Shown: positions 7,820 through 17,149, numbered from the stretch's first letter. The stretch is 64,000 bases of DNA from Ruminococcus flavefaciens ND2009 (GCF_000621785.1 NZ_JHXI01000011.1:62001-126000); one strand, 5' to 3'. Numbers and translations: made by a program. Notes: a model not told the origin generated them from the sequence alone.

Positions 7820-10597
7820 TTAAGCTTCTACAGCTATTGCGCATCTCTCACAGAGAGTGGGGTGATCGTGGTTTGTGCCGACGTACTTGCTGTAGCACCA
7901 GCAGCGCTCGCACTTTTCGCCCTCTGCCTTAGCCACCTCGAATGTGGTCTCGGCGCCGGATTTCTCCACCTCAACTCCCGAAACGATCAGTATATCCTTG
8001 AGCTGGTCAGCCAGTGAAGCGTATCTGTCATAGTCAGCATCGCTGCTCTTTATGATGATCTTAGCCTCAAGAGACTTACCGATAGTCTTGGCGTTACGAG
8101 CCTCCTCCAGAGCCTTGTTGGCTCCGAGACGGGTATTGTAAATAAACTCCCACTTGTCCTTGAAGTCGGCACTGAACTCTATACCGCTCTTCTCAGGCAT
8201 CTGGTTGAGGAATACGCTCTGCTTGTCGTCGCCTGCGGAGTGGGGCATGAACTGCCATATCTCCTCGGCTGTGAATGAAATGATAGGTGCGGCAAGTCTT
8301 GTGATCGCACTGATTATGCGGTACATTGCCGTCTGAGCTGCGCGGCGGAGAACAGAGACCTCCTTCTCGCAGTAAAGTCTGTCCTTGATGATGTCAAGGT
8401 AGAAGTTGGACATATCTATTACGCAGAAGTTGTGGAGAGCGTGGAATGCGATATGGAAATCGAAATCATCATAGCCCTTCTTAACTGCATCGATGAGGTT
8501 ATCCAGCTTCATGAGCGCCCACTTGTCAAGCTCTGTGAGCTGATCGTCGGAAACGCTGTCCTTATCGGGATCGAAGCCTGCGCCGTTGCCCAGGTTGCCC
8601 AGAATGAAACGGGCAGTATTTCTTATCTTCTTGTAAGCGTCGGAGAGCTGGCTGATAATGGGCTTTGAGATACGGATGTCGCTGTGATAGTCAGAAGAAG
8701 CTGCCCACAGACGGAGTATATCCGCACCGTACTGATCGATGATCTCGCTGGGATCGATACCGTTGCCCAGGGACTTGTGCATTGCCTTGCCCTCGCCGTC
8801 AACTACCCAGCCGTGGGTGCAGACTGCCTTGTAGGGTGACTGTCCCTTGTATACAACTGATGTGAGGAGCGATGACTGGAACCAGCCTCTGTACTGATCT
8901 GCGCCCTCAAGATAGAGATCGGCAGGCCATGAAAGACTTGGGAAGTCCTTGCCCTCCATAACAGATGTGTGAGAAACACCGCTGTCGAACCAGACGTCCA
9001 TGATGTCATATTCCTTTGTGAATTCACCGCAGCCGCACTCGCACTTTACACTTGCGGGGATAAATTCGCTTGTATCCTTTGTCCACCATGCGTCGCTGCC
9101 CTCCTTGCGGAAGAGCTCAGAAATAGCGGAGATAGTCTCGTCGTTGCAGATGGGCTTGCCGCAGTCCTTACAGTAAACAACAGGGATCGGAACGCCCCAT
9201 GTTCTCTGACGGGAGATACACCAGTCGCTTCTGTCGCGCACCATGCCCTTTATTCTGTCCTCGCCCCACTCAGGGATCCACTTGACAGACTCGATAGCCT
9301 TGACAGCCTCATCCTTGAAGCCGTTTACTGAGCAGAACCACTGCTCTGTAGCTCTGTAGATGATAGGGCTGTTACATCTCCAGCAGTGAGGATACTGGTG
9401 GACGATCTTCTGTGTAGCCAGCATAGCGCCCAGCTCTGTCAGCTTTGCAGCGATAGCCTTGTTAGCCTGATCTGTGTCCATGCCCTCGAACTCGCCAGCC
9501 TCGGCGGTCTGCTTGCCCTTTGCGTCAACGCAGACGATTATGCCGATATCGTCGTAGTTCTTGCACACCTCAAAGTCCTCGACACCGTAGCCGGGAGCTG
9601 TATGTACGCAGCCCGTACCGCTTTCAAGAGTAACGTGGTCGCCTACGATGATGGGTGAGAGACGGTCATAGAGGGGGTGCTTTGTCTTCATGCCCTCAAG
9701 CTCTGCACCTGTGAAGATATGGTCTGTTGTGTACTCGGTGATGCCCGCAGTCTCCATAGTGGTCTTTACGAGCTCCTCAGCCATAACGTAGTATTCGTCG
9801 CCTACATGGACGAGAGTGTAGTTGTACTCAGGTCCCAGACAGATAGCCAGGTTGCCGGGGATAGTCCATGTGGTAGTTGTCCATATAACGAAATAGATCT
9901 TGGAAAGGTCAAGTCCCAGGCCTGTGAAGATGCCCTTGTCGTCGGTGACATTGAACTTGACATAGATAGAATAGCAGGGATCGTTTGAATACTCGATCTC
10001 AGCCTCAGCCAGAGCTGTATTACAGTCAGGACACCAGTAAACAGGCTTTAAGCCCTTGTACATATAGCCCTTCTTTACCATAGAGCCGAATACCTCTACC
10101 TGCTTTGCCTCATACTCGGGACGGAGTGTGAGATAGGGGTAGTCATAGTCGCCCAGTGAGCCCAGTCTCTTGAAGCCCTTCATCTGGTTTGCGACCTGTT
10201 CCATAGCGTATTCGCGGCAGTGCTTTCTCAGGTCTACCGCAGGGATAGCGCCGTTCTCAACGCCGATAGCCTTCATAGCCTTCAGCTCGATAGGAAGTCC
10301 GTGAGTATCCCAGCCGGGAACGTAGGGCGCACAGAATCCGTTCATATTCTTATACTTCACGATGAAGTCCTTGAGGGACTTATTGAGAGCGTGACCAAGG
10401 TGGATCTCGCCGTTAGCATAGGGAGGTCCGTCATGGAGAATATAAGAGGGCTTGCCCTTGTTCTTCTCTACCATCTTGTAATAGAGGCGTTCATCTTCCC
10501 ATCTCTTGAGAGTATCGGGTTCTCTCTTGGGCAGGTTTCCTCGCATGGGGAATTCTGTCTGCGGTAAATTAAGGGTACTGTTATAATCCTGTGCCAT
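7820..10597 (-). CDS. ileS: Isoleucyl-tRNA synthetase
   Basis: The 925-residue class I synthetase charges tRNA-Ile. The HIGH-type motif is HLGH in GPPYANGEIHLGHALN (about residue 65), the KMSKS-type motif is AMHKSLGN (near residue 600), and the C-terminus has a Cys4 zinc site (CERCWCYS...CERC). The length fits the bacterial short form. It lies between divIVA and lspA, as in other Firmicutes. No T-box leader fits in the 62-nt upstream gap. Instead a hairpin separates a strong Shine-Dalgarno sequence from the ATG (see the entry at 10605). Confidence 0.96.
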   Translation of the reverse strand: MAQDYNSTLNLPQTEFPMRGNLPKREPDTLKRWEDERLYYKMVEKNKGKPSYILHDGPPYANGEIHLGHALNKSLKDFIVKYKNMNGFCAPYVPGWDTHGLPIELKAMKAIGVENGAIPAVDLRKHCREYAMEQVANQMKGFKRLGSLGDYDYPYLTLRPEYEAKQVEVFGSMVKKGYMYKGLKPVYWCPDCNTALAEAEIEYSNDPCYSIYVKFNVTDDKGIFTGLGLDLSKIYFVIWTTTTWTIPGNLAICLGPEYNYTLVHVGDEYYVMAEELVKTTMETAGITEYTTDHIFTGAELEGMKTKHPLYDRLSPIIVGDHVTLESGTGCVHTAPGYGVEDFEVCKNYDDIGIIVCVDAKGKQTAEAGEFEGMDTDQANKAIAAKLTELGAMLATQKIVHQYPHCWRCNSPIIYRATEQWFCSVNGFKDEAVKAIESVKWIPEWGEDRIKGMVRDRSDWCISRQRTWGVPIPVVYCKDCGKPICNDETISAISELFRKEGSDAWWTKDTSEFIPASVKCECGCGEFTKEYDIMDVWFDSGVSHTSVMEGKDFPSLSWPADLYLEGADQYRGWFQSSLLTSVVYKGQSPYKAVCTHGWVVDGEGKAMHKSLGNGIDPSEIIDQYGADILRLWAASSDYHSDIRISKPIISQLSDAYKKIRNTARFILGNLGNGAGFDPDKDSVSDDQLTELDKWALMKLDNLIDAVKKGYDDFDFHIAFHALHNFCVIDMSNFYLDIIKDRLYCEKEVSVLRRAAQTAMYRIISAITRLAAPIISFTAEEIWQFMPHSAGDDKQSVFLNQMPEKSGIEFSADFKDKWEFIYNTRLGANKALEEARNAKTIGKSLEAKIIIKSSDADYDRYASLADQLKDILIVSGVEVEKSGAETTFEVAKAEGEKCERCWCYSKYVGTNHDHPTLCERCAIAVEA

Positions 10598-10604
10598 ACT
10601 ATCT

Positions 10605-10640
10605 GATCTCTCTTTTAAAAGCTCAGAGAGATCCTCCTTT
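10605..10640 (-). promoter_or_regulatory. Hairpin between Shine-Dalgarno and start codon of ileS
   Basis: Reading the minus strand: AAAGGAG (10640-10634), then GATCTCTC, a 13-nt loop, GAGAGATC, seven nucleotides and ATG at 10597. The 8-bp stem is perfect. In linear distance the ribosome site is 36 nt from the ATG, but folding leaves only 7 nt between them. Translation of ileS may therefore depend on this hairpin. Confidence 0.7.
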
Positions 10641-10659
10641 CGATCTTATTGATTATTGA

Positions 10660-11220
10660 TTATTCCTCGGATTCGCCTGCAACTGCTGCAGCGATCTCCT
10701 CAGCTGTCTGAGCTTCCTCAGCAGCGCCTGTAGCCTCGTCGAAGGTCTCGGGCATAGAGGAAATGAGCTCAAGGTGGCTCTTGTACATATCGAAGAGGCT
10801 CTTCTTGAAGTCAGCTACCTGCTGCTGAGCCTCGATGAGGGCTTCCTTCTCCTTGGCGATCTCCTCGCGGTTCTTCTCCATAGCCTCAGCGTGCTGACGG
10901 ACAGCCTCATCCTCAAGAGCATCTGCCTTAGCCTGAGCCTCAGCGATGATCTGCTCAGCCTTCTCGTTAGCGTCGTTGAGTACCTGGTGGCCCTGCTTCT
11001 GGGCACCGAGAAGAGCGTCCTTGAGAGCGTCCTCATCTCTCATATACTCTCTTACCTTGTCAGCAAGCACCTGTATCTTGCTGTTTGCCTCAGCGCGCTC
11101 GCGCTCCATTTCGTCAAGCTCAGCCTCCAGCTGTGAGAGGAACTCGTCGATCTCCTCCTGCTTATAACCAAAAGCTGCCTTTTCAAATCTCTTATTTCTA
11201 ACGTCCTTTGAAGTTATCAT
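10660..11220 (-). CDS. divIVA: DivIVA cell-division / polarity protein
   Basis: The 186-residue product starts with the DivIVA lipid-binding domain (FEKAAFGYKQEEIDEFL) and continues as an almost uninterrupted coiled coil rich in Ala, Glu, Lys and Gln, with a short acidic tail. DivIVA binds curved membrane at poles and septa and recruits division or polar factors. The ATG at 11220 is preceded by AGAGGTG; an in-frame GTG at 11229 is part of that ribosome site. Its position after ylmH and before ileS is the conserved Gram-positive arrangement. Confidence 0.92.
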   Translation of the reverse strand: MITSKDVRNKRFEKAAFGYKQEEIDEFLSQLEAELDEMERERAEANSKIQVLADKVREYMRDEDALKDALLGAQKQGHQVLNDANEKAEQIIAEAQAKADALEDEAVRQHAEAMEKNREEIAKEKEALIEAQQQVADFKKSLFDMYKSHLELISSMPETFDEATGAAEEAQTAEEIAAAVAGESEE

Positions 11221-11231
11221 TTCATTCACCT

Positions 11232-11990
11232 CTAAATATATTTTCTCAGATTAATGTGTATGCGGCCTTTTTTCGTCGAGCCGTCTATACGGGAAAGTAC
11301 AAATCTTCCGCAGCCTCTGACAGAGAGAATATCCCCCTCCTTCAGTTCATGAGAGACCGAGGAAACTGTAAAATGATTCACATCCACCTTATCAGAGCGG
11401 ATAAGCACCGCCGCCTTCTCACGGCTTAGATGAGCCGCGAGCCCCACTGCGCAGTCAAGGCGCAGAGAAGCGACAGTTCCGCTTATTTCCTGAAACTTCT
11501 GAGCATTTTCAAGTCTGAAGGGTTCATCATCGGTAAGCTTCACACCCACCCGTCCTATCTTGGTGACAGAGCTGCCGATGAGTCTTGCCGCCACGTCCGT
11601 GACGAATGCCTGTGCCACGCCCTCGCCGACTACTATATCGCCGATGACCTCACGCCTGAGCTGCTGAGCCATAAAGGAGCCGAGAAAGTCCCTGTGGGTC
11701 AGCTTATCCTCGGTACGGTAGGTGAAGGTAAGGCATTTCATGGGGAACTCCTCGGTGATATAGTCGGCGTAATAATCGGGAAAGACAGCCAGTATCCTGC
11801 GTCTTGCGTCCTCATATCCGCCGTAGAGCATATACCCCAGGGCGCCTGTATTTCTCCTGCACCATGCCTCGGCGACGGAGCACTGTCTCTCGTCGAGGAA
11901 GGAGGAGAACTGAGCCGTTCCGTCCCTTTCACAGAGGGCTGTCATATCCTCGAGCCTTGCGGCAAAAAGCTTATCCGACCTGTCGTCCAT
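11232..11990 (-). CDS. ylmH: YlmH-like S4-domain RNA-binding protein
   Basis: The 252-residue product has an N-terminal YlmH domain, the central LTFTYRTEDKLTHRDFLGSLM-like block and a C-terminal S4 RNA-binding domain (about residues 180-245, RLDCAVGLAAHLSREKAAVLI). Related proteins act on stalled ribosomes or 50S-bound peptidyl-tRNA; in B. subtilis the gene lies in the division cluster. Its ATG overlaps the sepF TGA by 1 nt, pointing to coupled translation. The ylmG gene that often lies between sepF and ylmH is absent. Confidence 0.88.
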   Translation of the reverse strand: MDDRSDKLFAARLEDMTALCERDGTAQFSSFLDERQCSVAEAWCRRNTGALGYMLYGGYEDARRRILAVFPDYYADYITEEFPMKCLTFTYRTEDKLTHRDFLGSFMAQQLRREVIGDIVVGEGVAQAFVTDVAARLIGSSVTKIGRVGVKLTDDEPFRLENAQKFQEISGTVASLRLDCAVGLAAHLSREKAAVLIRSDKVDVNHFTVSSVSHELKEGDILSVRGCGRFVLSRIDGSTKKGRIHINLRKYI

Positions 11991-12457
11991 CAGATGAATA
12001 CGCCGTTGTTCTCCAGCTCACCGACGAGGTCTTCGCCGATAAATCCGACATTATAAGGAGTAATGATATATGTCAGGTTAGCAACGGGCTTGAGGCTTCC
12101 GCCGTTTGCATATGCAACGCCTACGAGGAAGTCGATTATTCTTCTCTTGTTTTCGGGAGAAGCTGTCTCAAGGTTGAGAACTACAGTCTTCTTGGCGATA
12201 AGATGATCAGCGATCTGCTTTGCATCTGTGAATGCTGAGGGCTTTACCAGAACCACCTGGAGCTGTGCTGTGGTCTGGATATTAACGACCTTGTTCCTTC
12301 TGCCTGTGCCTGCGCTCGCGCCCTCATTTACGGGAGCATCGTCCTGATCGGAAGGTGAGAAACTGCGCTCACGCTCGTGACGTACCGGAACATCAGCGTC
12401 AAAATCGTCGTCCTCTGCAGCAAAGAAAAATTCCTTAATGTTCTCAAAAAGTTTCAT
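11990..12457 (-). CDS. sepF: SepF cell-division protein
   Basis: The 155-residue product has the SepF N-terminal amphipathic helix (MKLFENIKEFFF), which binds membrane, an acidic low-complexity linker with EDDDFDADV, and a C-terminal SepF domain (about residues 65-150) with PSAFTDAKQIADHLI and the conserved LNLE block. SepF bundles FtsZ filaments and anchors them to the membrane. The ATG at 12457 has AAGGAG 7 nt upstream. Its end overlaps ylmH. Confidence 0.92.
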   Translation of the reverse strand: MKLFENIKEFFFAAEDDDFDADVPVRHERERSFSPSDQDDAPVNEGASAGTGRRNKVVNIQTTAQLQVVLVKPSAFTDAKQIADHLIAKKTVVLNLETASPENKRRIIDFLVGVAYANGGSLKPVANLTYIITPYNVGFIGEDLVGELENNGVFI

Positions 12458-12551
12458 CTTAATACTCCTTCTCCGCATTATTTATATTTTATATCTCTTC
12501 ACAGGATCAATGCGGAGCATCCCGTGTTGATGTTCAGCGTTCCGCTGGAAA

Positions 12552-13247
12552 TTACTTTGAATAGTCTCTTGCGCCGAAGAGCCCCGTGCCTATGCGCACC
12601 AGTGTTGAGCCGTATCTTATCGCTTCGGCGTAATCGTGGGTCATGCCCATTGAGAGGGTATCCATTCCCTCATACCGCGAGGAGACGCTGTCATAGAGCT
12701 CCTTCATCCTTCCGAGGAAGATGTCGCTGTCGGAGGGCGGCGGTATGGTCATGAGACCTCTTATCCTTATGCCCTCAAGCTCTCTGAGCTCCTCAATAAG
12801 CTGATCCAGTTCTGCGGGAGCAACGCCGCTCTTGGAGTCCTCTCCCCCTATGTTGACTTCGCAGAGGATGTCCATGACCCTGCCGTTCTTAACGGCAAGG
12901 CGGCTGATCTCCTGTCCCAGCTTCAGGCTGTCCACAGACTGTATCATGCTCACACTATTTATAATGTATTTTACCTTGTTTGTCTGAAGATGACCGATAA
13001 ACTGCACCTCAGCCGATCTGTCATACTGTTCCGCTTTAGAGAGGTACTCCTGCACCCTGTTCTCGCCCAGAAGATCAATACCAAGCGATACAGCGTGGTT
13101 TATTGCCTCGGGAGCCACTGTCTTTGTGACAGCCATGATGCGGATATTGTCGTCGGGGCTGCGGTACTTAGCCTTTGCCTCGGCACATCTCTCTCTTATT
13201 ATGCGCAGATTCTCGTCGATATAAGCGAGATCGTTACTGCTCATCAT
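12552..13247 (-). CDS. ylmE: YggS/YlmE-family PLP-binding protein
   Basis: The 231-residue product is a single TIM-barrel domain of the PLP-homeostasis family. The PLP lysine sits in IMAVTKTVAPEAI (about residue 41), with LLGENRVQEYLSKAEQ, FIGHLQTNK and the C-terminal SMGMTHDYAEAIRYGSTLVRIGTGLFG block all present. Family members buffer pyridoxal phosphate and affect amino-acid metabolism. AGGAGG precedes the ATG. It overlaps the HlyD-like gene by 14 nt. Confidence 0.93.
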   Translation of the reverse strand: MMSSNDLAYIDENLRIIRERCAEAKAKYRSPDDNIRIMAVTKTVAPEAINHAVSLGIDLLGENRVQEYLSKAEQYDRSAEVQFIGHLQTNKVKYIINSVSMIQSVDSLKLGQEISRLAVKNGRVMDILCEVNIGGEDSKSGVAPAELDQLIEELRELEGIRIRGLMTIPPPSDSDIFLGRMKELYDSVSSRYEGMDTLSMGMTHDYAEAIRYGSTLVRIGTGLFGARDYSK

Positions 13248-14496
13248 CTTTATCGACCTCCTCGATCATAATATCGTCATATAGGGCAAGGAACTCCTTA
13301 TCGCCCGTGATCTCAGAAAGGACGTAGTCGCTTCCCTCATATATAACGTTGATCTTCTTGAACAGGACCTGTTCTCCTTCGCGGATATAGACGCCCTTCC
13401 ATGTGGAGGTCTTTGTCTGCTCATTGCCCTGATCGTCGGTGACGGTCTCGGTGACGTCCTTGAAGCGGATAGCCTCACGGGGCACCTTGAGTCCTGTAAA
13501 TTCGCCCTTGATGAGCTCGACGCGCTCAGCTCTGTGCTGTACCAGATCATAGTTGAACTTGTCGCAGAAGATGATAATAACGCTCCTTGTTGAGCTCTCA
13601 TCGCGGATATCGGTTATCTGTGCGGGATATGACTCCGCAGCGGAGTCGAACCTGAGCCTTACGCTGTCACCGATAGCGTACTCCTTGCGGGAGTTGTCGG
13701 CAACAAGGGCAAGATACCAGCCATAGCCGTCAATGAGCTTGCCCACAACATTAGGGGCAGTGGACTTCTTGTCCTCTATGCTGTCTATCTCCGAGGCGGT
13801 GAGCTTATCAAGACCTGCTGTGGTGAGCTTGTCCTCATAGCCGTCGCAGTAGCTGGCGAAATACGCCGAGCGGGGAGCCTGTATCTGCTCCTTTGAGACC
13901 ACGGATCTGGCGTCAAGCTTTGTGATCTCAGCCTCTATGTCCGAGATCTTCTGATTGAAGTCCCGGACCTCGTTGGTAATGATCTGGTAGGTACTGAGCT
14001 GTACGAGGAGATCGTCCTTGACTTTCTCAAGCTCATCGTAATCGCCTGTATCCCTGTAGTAGATAAGGCTTCGGTAGCTTGTATCTATGCTCTCTGACAG
14101 ACTTGCAGGCTGAGCGGATTCAAGTGTACCGGGATTCTGTATCTTTTTCAGGATATTCAGTTCGTTTTCCAGCTTAGCCTTTTCGCGCTTGATGCTCAGC
14201 TGCTCGTCGTCGGGATAGGCTTCGGCGATAATGGTATCGCTTCCCACCTTGCCTCCGTCGGCAACATTATAGCTGAGAACGCCGTTCCCGCTGTAGAGAA
14301 GGATCTCCTCGTCCCTGATGAACACGCCCTTGTACTCCTTTGAGGAGACCGCAGAGGCTGTCAGGGCAGAGACCGTATCACTTTCCCTGTTTCGGAAGTT
14401 ATAGACTATGCTGACAAAAATTATCAGAAGCAGCACCAGCACCACATTTCGCAGTGTTTTTACCAGGAAGCTGCCTTCCGACTTGGTAAATCGCAT
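13234..14496 (-). CDS. HlyD-like membrane-fusion protein of the division cluster
   Basis: The 420-residue product has one N-terminal helix (about residues 12-32), a barrel-sandwich segment beginning GVFIRDEEILLYSGNGVLSY, a central coiled coil (about 95-215) and a C-terminal beta domain. This is the layout of HlyD-type adaptor proteins. No ABC or RND partner lies next to it; it sits between hfq and ylmE and overlaps ylmE by 14 nt. In Firmicutes such proteins recur beside the ylm cluster, suggesting an envelope or division role rather than drug efflux. That role is inference. Confidence 0.75.
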   Translation of the reverse strand: MRFTKSEGSFLVKTLRNVVLVLLLIIFVSIVYNFRNRESDTVSALTASAVSSKEYKGVFIRDEEILLYSGNGVLSYNVADGGKVGSDTIIAEAYPDDEQLSIKREKAKLENELNILKKIQNPGTLESAQPASLSESIDTSYRSLIYYRDTGDYDELEKVKDDLLVQLSTYQIITNEVRDFNQKISDIEAEITKLDARSVVSKEQIQAPRSAYFASYCDGYEDKLTTAGLDKLTASEIDSIEDKKSTAPNVVGKLIDGYGWYLALVADNSRKEYAIGDSVRLRFDSAAESYPAQITDIRDESSTRSVIIIFCDKFNYDLVQHRAERVELIKGEFTGLKVPREAIRFKDVTETVTDDQGNEQTKTSTWKGVYIREGEQVLFKKINVIYEGSDYVLSEITGDKEFLALYDDIMIEEVDKDDEQ

Positions 14497-14507
14497 TCAG
14501 ACCACCC

Positions 14508-14747
14508 TTAGTCGTTTTTCTCGGAAGCGTCGAGGATAGATACTGCTCTTGCAGGAATGATGGTTGAGATAGCGTGCTTGTAAACGAGCTGCTGCTTTCC
14601 GTCGCAGTCAAAGATGGCAACGTAGCTGTCGAAGCCTCTTACCATTCCCTTGAACTGGAAGCCGTTGGTGAGGATGATAGTCACCATGATCTTGTCTTTT
14701 CTGCACTGATTGAGGAACACGTCCTGCAGATTGATAGTTTTGTTCAT
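14508..14747 (-). CDS. hfq: RNA chaperone Hfq
   Basis: The 79-residue product has the Sm1 fold signature ([30 protein letters not shown]) and an Sm2-like [10 protein letters not shown] segment (about residues 55-64) where enterobacterial Hfq has YKHAIST. Hfq hexamers bind A- and U-rich RNA and can help small RNAs pair. The ATG at 14747 has AAGGAG 7 nt upstream; an ATG 2 codons earlier is too close. The miaA-hfq order is conserved in Bacillus. The C-terminal tail is short. Confidence 0.95.
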   Translation of the reverse strand: MNKTINLQDVFLNQCRKDKIMVTIILTNGFQFKGMVRGFDSYVAIFDCDGKQQLVYKHAISTIIPARAVSILDASEKND

Positions 14748-14841
14748 ACACATTCTCCTTTTTTATTTGTTTGCGTGAAGAAATCTGTGGGTAAAATGTT
14801 TTGTCAAATATACCGCATAGAAATACACACAGTACATTATA

Positions 14842-15795
14842 TCACATTTCCAGGTATTTGGCTATAGTTTTTTTGCATTTTTCTAATATTTCATTCTTTT
14901 TATTAAATCCGTCCATCATTATCCACTCTATACGGTCATTTCGTCTGAACCATGTGAGCTGACGCTTGGCGTATCTCCGCGTTTCCTGTTTGATAGTGGC
15001 AATGCAGTCCGCAAGGTCTGCCTCCCCCTCGAAGTATGGGATAAGCTCCTTATAGCCGATGGCGTTGGCGGCGGTCTTCATGCCGCTCTCCTGCCAGAGG
15101 GCGCGGGCTTCCTCCACAAGACCTGCCTTCACCATCTCGTCCACACGCAGGTCTATGCGGTCATAGAGGGTCTGCCTGTCGGTGTAGTTAAGCCCGATAA
15201 TAAGGGACTCATAGGGACTTTCCACGGTTTTGCTCTCTTTTTTCAGCTCGCTGAATTTCCGTCCCGTAACGTGACAGACCTCCATAGCGCGGACCACTCT
15301 CACCAGATTATTCGGGTGTATGCCCTCTGCGGCTTCGGGGTCAAGCTCCGCAAGACGGGCGTGAAGGGCTTCGTTGCCATGCTCCTTTGCGAAGGCGCAG
15401 AGCTCCGCGCGGTAAGCCTCATCGCTGCCGCCCTCGGAGAACTGAACATTCTCCAGCAGAGAGTCCACATAGAGCCCCGTTCCCCCCACGATAATGGGCA
15501 GCTTTCCCCGTGAGAGTATATCCACTATCTTCTCATTTGCCAGCTTCACATAGTCAGCGGCACTGAAGCTCTCTCCCCTGTCAAGGAAGTCCATGAGGTG
15601 GTGGGGGATCCCATGTTTTTCGGCTTCCGTGGGCTTTGCGGAGGCTATGTCCATGCCCTTGTATATCTGCATGGAATCGGCGGAGATGACCTCTCCGCCG
15701 TATATCTTCGCCAGCTCAACGCCCAGCCATGTCTTGCCCGATGCCGTAGGTCCGACCACCGCCAGCACAAAGGGCTTTTTATTTTTTTCGTTCAT
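14842..15795 (-). CDS. miaA: tRNA dimethylallyltransferase MiaA
   Basis: The 317-residue product has the P-loop GPTASGKT (residues 15-22), the DSMQIYKGMDIASAKP block, GGTGLYVDSLL and the C-terminal RRYAKRQLTWFR segment of MiaA. It adds a dimethylallyl group to A37 of tRNAs reading UNN codons. MiaB, encoded at 24978 in the same cluster, then methylthiolates that base. Its start overlaps the end of the upstream membrane-protein gene by 17 nt, so that accessory gene is probably in the same transcript. Confidence 0.96.
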   Translation of the reverse strand: MNEKNKKPFVLAVVGPTASGKTWLGVELAKIYGGEVISADSMQIYKGMDIASAKPTEAEKHGIPHHLMDFLDRGESFSAADYVKLANEKIVDILSRGKLPIIVGGTGLYVDSLLENVQFSEGGSDEAYRAELCAFAKEHGNEALHARLAELDPEAAEGIHPNNLVRVVRAMEVCHVTGRKFSELKKESKTVESPYESLIIGLNYTDRQTLYDRIDLRVDEMVKAGLVEEARALWQESGMKTAANAIGYKELIPYFEGEADLADCIATIKQETRRYAKRQLTWFRRNDRIEWIMMDGFNKKNEILEKCKKTIAKYLEM

Positions 15796-16471
15796 TATCG
15801 ACTTCTCCCGACTGTATACGCTTTATCATTCCGGCTGTACCCGCTTTTCTGACGGCTCTTTTAATTATGATCGCCGCAATTACGATCACCGCAAACAGTA
15901 TAAACGCCGCAGGCACCAGAACCATCATGAAATATGGCGGTCCTGTATTTACTTCGCAGGACAGACTGCTGCCGTTTGCTTCTATTCTGTAATAGGCAGG
16001 TGTATTAAAATGCACCGCTTCAACCCCTGATACATCTGTCACTCCGAGGATATTGCCCTCCTTGTCACAACAGGCAACTTTTATCCTGCGGAAGTGATTG
16101 AAAAGCTTGTTGTTTTCTTCATTCAGCTTAAAACTGACGCTTGAATGCTCCGAAAGGTCTGCTTTCTCAAAAACGGCACAGTTATGCCGCAGGAGCATAC
16201 TTGTATAGCCGTCTTCTTCATATACTGCAAGTCCGCAGTCTTTTTCCACGCCAAGCAGCCTTCCGTTCTCCTCATTGAAGCAGGCGGCATACTTGTCGTT
16301 CTTTTTATCCTTTACAAGTATATCCGCAAAGGCTGTGCCCTCGGGCACATTTTTCAGCACGATGTCCTGACTGCGTGTATCAACGTCCCATGCAAAGGCA
16401 CTGATACCGCCGAAAATGCACATAAAAGTCATGCAATATACCGCAATTAGTGCTTTGATTACCCGTTTCAT
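15779..16471 (-). CDS. Membrane-anchored protein, paralogue of the gene at 16480
   Basis: I do not recognise the family. The 230-residue product has an N-terminal signal-like helix (about residues 5-26), an extracytoplasmic region and a C-terminal helix (about 178-205) followed by a basic tail. It aligns with its upstream neighbour over FADILVK, EDGYTSMLLRHNCAV and IKVACCDKEGNILGVTD. The ribosome site is weak (GAAGAG), suggesting coupling to the gene ending 8 nt upstream. It overlaps miaA by 17 nt. Confidence 0.7.
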   Translation of the reverse strand: MKRVIKALIAVYCMTFMCIFGGISAFAWDVDTRSQDIVLKNVPEGTAFADILVKDKKNDKYAACFNEENGRLLGVEKDCGLAVYEEDGYTSMLLRHNCAVFEKADLSEHSSVSFKLNEENNKLFNHFRRIKVACCDKEGNILGVTDVSGVEAVHFNTPAYYRIEANGSSLSCEVNTGPPYFMMVLVPAAFILFAVIVIAAIIIKRAVRKAGTAGMIKRIQSGEVDNERKK

Positions 16472-16479
16472 AGTATATT

Positions 16480-17139
16480 TTACTCTTCACTATCTGACGC
16501 TTCAGACTTTTTTCTTTCCTTGACTGCGATGTCGATAGCTGTTACAAGGAGGATAGCTCCTAATACTCCGGGCAGTACAACTCCCCAGAAGAAGGTCAGC
16601 TTTATGTGCGTATCAAGTTCAACCTTGCTGCCGTCCGCCTTTATGGTGTACTCAGGTCTGCCGAACAGCGCGCTTTTCACCTCAGCCTCATCGGTGATAC
16701 CGAGGATATTGCCGTCTTTATCGCAGTAAGCCACCTTTATATGGTGAATATGGTCAAATATGTCATCATCTCCTGTTTCCAGTCCGAGACAAGCATGGTT
16801 GTCCGCTGAGTCGGGAGACAGCTTGTATTCTTCCAGCACTGCCAAGCTATGCCTCAGTATCAGACTTGCATAGCCGTCCTCGTTATACTTTGCGAGTTCG
16901 CAGTTTTCATCAAGTTCCAGTGTAGGTGCAAAAGATACATTGACAGCTCCATCAGGGTACCTGTGCCAGTCTTCCTTTACAAGTATATCCGCAAACTCAG
17001 TTCCCGCGGGAACCTCGCCGAACTTCATTTTAAGATGAGATGAATCGACAACATATCCGTCAATGTAATTATAGAAGCTGAAAATTCCCAGACCGACCGC
17101 CAGTAATAACGGGATAATAACTTTTACTGCTTTTTTCAT
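16480..17139 (-). CDS. Membrane-anchored protein, paralogue of the gene at 15779
   Basis: The 219-residue product has the same layout as the next gene: N-terminal helix, extracytoplasmic domain with FADILVK, EDGYASLILRHSLAV and IKVAYCDKDGNILGITDEAEV, then a C-terminal helix (about residues 178-200) and an acidic tail. AAGGAG lies 6 nt before the ATG. It starts 10 nt after mutL, so a tandem duplication has been placed between mutL and miaA. The conserved D-K-[DE]-G-N-I-L-G-[IV]-T-D stretch suggests a small beta-rich binding domain. No function is known to me. Confidence 0.7.
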   Translation of the reverse strand: MKKAVKVIIPLLLAVGLGIFSFYNYIDGYVVDSSHLKMKFGEVPAGTEFADILVKEDWHRYPDGAVNVSFAPTLELDENCELAKYNEDGYASLILRHSLAVLEEYKLSPDSADNHACLGLETGDDDIFDHIHHIKVAYCDKDGNILGITDEAEVKSALFGRPEYTIKADGSKVELDTHIKLTFFWGVVLPGVLGAILLVTAIDIAVKERKKSEASDSEE

Positions 17140-17149
17140 ATTATGCTCC

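Noticed and set aside
10598..10659. T-box riboswitch upstream of ileS
   Set aside because: The gap is only 62 nt and lacks the T-box sequence; only the SD-ATG hairpin is present.
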